DNA from: Brachionus plicatilis
Lineage: Eukaryota > Rotifera > Eurotatoria > Ploima > Brachionidae
DNA length: 64,000 nt
Direction of reading: 5' to 3'
Assembly (NCBI GenBank): GCA_010279815.1
Contig: QEOQ01000253.1
Coordinates: forward strand, 997,978-1,061,977
Shown: positions 59,506 through 64,000 of the stretch, piece by piece
How positions within the stretch are numbered: position 1 is the first letter of the stretch
Layout of the letters: each line of letters starts with the position of its first letter
Notes under the pieces: model-generated
Told to the model about the DNA's origin: nothing
Seen by the model: the letters and a program-made list of their open reading frames with translations, nothing else
Databases searched by the model: none
Program-made: the position numbers and the translations under genes

Positions 59506-62500
59506 ATGGCGTATGGTATGGACACCGGTCAACTGGAGTCTCCGGCTGATCGATATGGCAAAGGCTCTCGGTTCTACAAAAATACTAAACGAGTCCTAAA
59601 AGTACTAGCTTATTTCTTCTACTTTTTGCTCGTTTTGTGCTCAGCAGTGGCCAGCAAAGGATCATTTTTGCTCATGACCCAATCTTTGGGAAATCCTAAA
59701 CAAGTGCATAAATTTTTTTTTCCCACAAAATCTTTATCTAAAAAATTAACCAAAGGAAAGACAATACGCGAGCAGATGGTCTATGTTGATCACGGCCGCC
59801 ATATGCATCCCTTATATTTTCATTTTCATGGAATCAATTGCTCATAGTTTGTTCAGAAATCGCAAGGGTCCGTCAATATTCGACATAATGATTGTAATTT
59901 TTTTTCTTCTAAAAATTTAATAAAATTTAAGTTTTTTTTCTTCAAAAAAATTTAACAAAAATTTAATTTTTTAAAACAAAAATTAAGGTATTTTTTGTGG
60001 AGGGTATACACTCGTTCGGACTGAGCTTGCTCGTTTTCCGAGTATTGCCGAGCTGTGACGTGGTCCGAGCCGTTCTCCTAATGAACTGTTTATGTATTGT
60101 ACCCGGTTTTTGTAAGATACTTTTTTCTAAAAATGGTGCAGGCGCTGTTGGCAAAGCGATGATTGTTTTCATTGATTTCATAGCCTTGGTGGCCCAGTGT
60201 ACTGTATTTTTTGTCATCACAGGAACAGAGTACACAGCATTGATTGAAAAAGCCATGTACGTGACCACGCCGTCGCCGTCCAGCGACGCCAAGCCGGTAG
60301 ACATTGACGACCCGTTTGGCGAGACCATGCGTCAAATGGCAGATGAAAAACCGGTGTGGAAGGGATCATGGGAAGCGCCGTTCGCACTCATATTCACTTC
60401 GATTACTTGGTGGGAGAACTACGTGGACCGTGACATAAAACTAGGCTGTATTAACATGCCGTTTGCAACCTACAAGCGCCATCTCCAGTCTGTCCGCTCT
60501 AAGGTCAACATAGGTGCCAGTCTGTGGAAAATAGCGCTCACCATCACATTTAGCTTCATAATGCTTCCGGCGAAAAATTTTGAGAATGCTTTTGTCAAAA
60601 TGCCGCAAGCGCCGGTTCCTGGCGCCACCACTCCGCCAAGTGGTGATTCAAATTTTGACTTTGGGGGAATAGACGTCAATTACGACTCGGACGCTTTAGT
60701 TGGCCATCAGTTTAAAAAAAGAGATCTGGGCCAAGGACTGATGACCAGCACGAGCATGATACCAATAGCCATGCACCTGGAATCGGTGTTGACGGTGCCG
60801 AATAATGCGTGGAACAACCCGACCACTCCCAATTTGTTTGACTTCATAGCAGTGAAAGAAAAAACAGCCGATGACTATTGGAAAACCATAAGCCCGTTTG
60901 TGCCATTTATAATCCACTTTTTCAGCACTGGCCTATGCTACTATTTTTCCAAATCATCCTGCAAAATGTGCATGCAAAAAATGGCCTTTGCTTTGCCGCT
61001 TACATTGGCCACCCCGGTCACAATCGGCATCTACATGGTCATTTGCAATGGAGGCATAGACCGAATTGATTTTATCAAAGACATGATGTATTGGGAATGC
61101 TCGGAAATATTTACCAAAGGAAACCTTAAATGGCAGCTGATATTCGGCCTGGGCCTTTGGTGGTTGTCTGAAATTTGGATAGCTATACATGCATGGTTTC
61201 CGGAAAATAAGCGCCTGGCGTCAACCGAGGTTCTGTTCGTTCTGCCTCAGTACGACAGTGCCCTGATCGAGCAGTCCTTGCTCTTGAACAGACGCAGAAA
61301 TGAAAAGGAGTATTCTAAGTGCAAGCTGGAGGAGCATTTCGAAGAGCTGGACATTGTAGATGGCATTTCCGCTTTGGAAAATGACAAACAATTTGACTCA
61401 GTGCCCAAGTTGTATCTGTGCGGTACCCTTTGGCACGAAACAAGAAGCGAAATGATCCAAATTCTGAAGTCGATTATGAGAATGGACATTGACCAGAGTG
61501 CTCGCAAAAAAGCAAAAGAGTACTTTAATGTGATCGACCCGGACTACTATGAAATTGAGGCTCATATATTTTTCGATGATGCATTCGAGAAAAATGACAA
61601 AGGGGAAAAGACCATTAACTGTTTTGTCAAAGAGTTAATCAGTGCCATTGATAGAGCGGCTGGTATTGTGCACGATATTGAAGGAATGAAGATGACAGCG
61701 CCAATTAAAACGCCGACTCCGTACGGAGGCCGGCTTATATGGAAGCTGCCTGGTGGAAATTTGCTAATTGTTCACTTAAAGGACAAGAAAAGGGTGGTTA
61801 AACGTAAAAGATGGAGCATGGTTATGTACATGTACTATCTTTTGGGGTATCGTTTGCTCGGCAAATGTGAAGATCGTCTTCAAGCTTTGTACAAAATGGT
61901 GGAAGAGGATCCGAGAAGACGAAAGCATAGGCGCCATATTGCTCAAAATGAAGAGTTACATATTTATTACAAAGATGTTTTAGGACCAAAGCTTTTAATC
62001 GAAGTAAATATAAGATTTTATCTTTTTTTTCTATTAAATTTTTGGCTTGTAAAAAGTTTACTAGTTAATTTTAAAAATGCTTTAAATAGAATGAAATTTT
62101 TTTGTCGGATTTAAATTTTATTATTGATATAAATGTTAGTTTAATTATTATCATTGATGGGACAATGAATTTTATTAAGAGGATAAAAAAGGCTAAAATC
62201 TGATGAAAGGTCCAAAAAATAAGTAACGCTTATTTTTATTTATTTTTTTAATGTGCAATAGCTTTTTTTCCGAAATTTAATAGTTTATTAAAAAATATTT
62301 TTTTCAATCAATATCATTTTTATTTTTATTAAAATAGAATAAAAGAATTTGATTTTTAGAAAATTAAAATTTTTGACTATTTTTAATTTGTTTAAATGAA
62401 ATGATTCAAATTACGCCACCCAATTAGTTATTTCACCGATAATTCTAAAAATAATTGAGTAATTTTCCACATGGTATATTCAAAAAATTTTACTAAATTT

Positions 62501-64000
62501 TTGACTTAATTTTAGACTAAATTTAAAAAACTTTTTTATAAAACAATAATTTTTGATCTTTATAATTAAAATTTAATCAATTGACCAATTAAACTTCAAT
62601 TTGCCAAGTTTTCTTCATAGATTTTTAATTAAAAAAACTTATTCTATTTTAAATATTTTGATTCAATCTAGAATTGAACTTGAGTTAAAAAAGACCAAGG
62701 CGTTAAAAAACACATAAAAAAAATTTATTTTTTATCATTTGTGTTATTTAATTTGAAGAACGATTTTATCTGAGCTGGCATATCTTAAAGACCTAAATTA
62801 TTTTAAATTTTTAAAATCCCTTAAATTCTACAAATCTAAATTTTCTAAAAATTAATTTTAAAAGTAATTTTCTTTAATTAACAAAGGCCGAGAATACATT
62901 TGTCTTAACCATGGATGGTGATGTTGATTTTGGTCCAGATTCTGTTCGAATGTTAATAGATCGAATGAGAAAAAATAAAAAAGTCGGTGCGGCATGTGGC
63001 CGCATTCACCCTATTGGTACGGGTCCATTGATTTGGTTCCAAAAGATGGAATACGCTATTTCATATTGGCTTCAAAAAACGACCGAGCATAGTCTAGGCT
63101 GTGTTCTATGTGCCCCCGGGTGTTTCTGTCTGTACCGAGCATCAGCTCTGATGGACGACAATGTGATGGCCATGTTTGCCAAAAAACCAGAGGACCCGGA
63201 GGAAATTTTGCTACAAGATCTTGGCGAAGACCGATGGCTCTCGCGTTTGCTAATTGAACAAGGCTACAAAATTGAATACTGTGCTGCATCGGACGCCTAC
63301 ACTCATGCCCCAGAGACCATTACCGAATATTTCAACCAGCGCAGGCGATGGATACCCTCTACCCTCGGAAACACAGTCTGCTTTCTCAAAAACTACCGGC
63401 GAACAATCCGAATAAACGAAAATGTCTCGTTTATTTGCGTTCTTTACCACATGTGCTTTCTGGCTTCGTACATCTTGAGTCCAGCTACGATCACCATTGC
63501 GATTGCTGACGCGTTTAACGCCACCACAGACATAGACATGTGGGGCTCATTTTTGCTAGCTTGTCTCCCGGCAGTCATTTTTCTGGTCGTGTGCTACCAG
63601 GATTGGAAAGAAGAAATAAAAATTGGTTTTGCCGCAATGCTAGGCACCTATTATTCAATTTTGATGATGATTGTAGTTGTGGGAACCATAGTGCGTGTAG
63701 TGGACGGCTCTTGGAAAACTACGGCAGTACTTTTCTTGGTCATTATGGCTGTAATATTCTTTTTGACCGCCATATGTCATCCATTTGAGCTTAATTGTGT
63801 CAAACCCTGCTTTTTGTTCTTCTTGTGCATACCAGCTAGTTACATTTTGATAATTATTTATTCATTGACCAACATGAACCAAACAAGCTGGGGCACTAGG
63901 GACAATGTTTATGTGCCTCAAAAGCGGCGCAAGATAAATTTAGATGAAAATGACGTCAAAGAGCTAGAAAAACAACTTTCAGATGCCAAAGTCAATAATG
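59506..64000 (+). CDS. chitin synthase, metazoan type, 5' part (runs off window)
   Basis: Exons 59506-59703, 59756-59893, 59988-62003 and 62887 to beyond 64000, all phase 0, give more than 1150 residues. The N-terminal half is a multi-pass membrane region (LKVLAYFFYFLLVLCSAVAS at about 30, several helices to about 510). The catalytic GT2 domain starts with YLCGTLWHETRSEM (about 587, the metazoan 'CATMWHET' box), then exon 4 carries TMDGDVDFGP, QDLGEDRWLSRLL and QRRRWIPSTLGN, followed by a membrane block and SWGTRDN, the metazoan 'SWGTRE' signature. It polymerises UDP-GlcNAc into chitin and extrudes it through the plasma membrane. In rotifers chitin occurs in jaws and egg shells. An 883-bp intron splits the catalytic domain. 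The frame is open to the window edge, where a likely coiled coil begins. Confidence 0.94.

Noticed and set aside
59963..61507. Several antisense open frames inside chitin synthase
   Set aside because: This gene is less AT-rich, so long frames arise by chance; none has a domain and the sense strand is clearly coding.

Overview
This is a eukaryotic, animal nuclear window: very AT-rich, with spliced genes on both strands and many degraded mobile elements. The genes are typical metazoan families: Ran, a CLC-3/4/5-type exchanger, a RabGGTase beta subunit, FAF2/UBXD8, a DEG/ENaC channel, beta-thymosin, cyclic-nucleotide-gated channels and a metazoan-type chitin synthase. Most introns are only about 46-61 bp, and TIR-domain and channel genes are duplicated. 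My best guess is a monogonont rotifer (Brachionus-like). That is an inference from gene style, not a database result.

Layout, 0-22 kb: an AADAC/HSL-type esterase (minus, 2597-1242); a LINE relic; a MULE-like element with an 8-bp target duplication (4653-5982); a seven-exon gene that I tentatively relate to Treslin/Sld3 (plus, 6792-10406) with a SINE in its longest intron; a two-repeat beta-thymosin (13254-13578); two adjacent same-strand TIR genes, one ARM-like+TIR (17045-14051) and one ARM-like+TIR+SAM (21081-17096); and a small multi-pass membrane gene with an in-frame TAG.

22-36 kb: a DEG/ENaC channel (22659-24101); a 1-kb element with long terminal inverted repeats; FAF2 (25750-27325); a pogo/Tigger-like deletion derivative; a LINE 3' fragment; an HExxH protein with an in-frame stop near its end (31683-30634); a 96-bp palindromic element; and a decayed copy of the DEG/ENaC gene (about 33.8-34.1 kb).

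36-64 kb: a complete 10-exon CLC exchanger (36281-42291); a LINE relic; a head-to-head pair of Ran genes whose sequence pattern points to gene conversion; two tandem CNG channel genes, the first with a hAT derivative in intron 1 and the second lacking its front exons and the normal pore signature; a complete 8-exon RabGGTase beta gene (56234-54901); a MITE and a second SINE copy; and the first four exons of a chitin synthase that runs off the right edge.

The genes do not form a single pathway. The recurring theme is local duplication (TIR, Ran, CNG, DEG/ENaC) in a genome full of small non-autonomous transposons. In three genes an otherwise small intron complement includes one long intron that carries a recognisable element, and a fourth long intron carries a LINE-tail-like match. 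Exon structures below were worked out by hand from GT-AG sites, reading-phase agreement and family alignment from memory.
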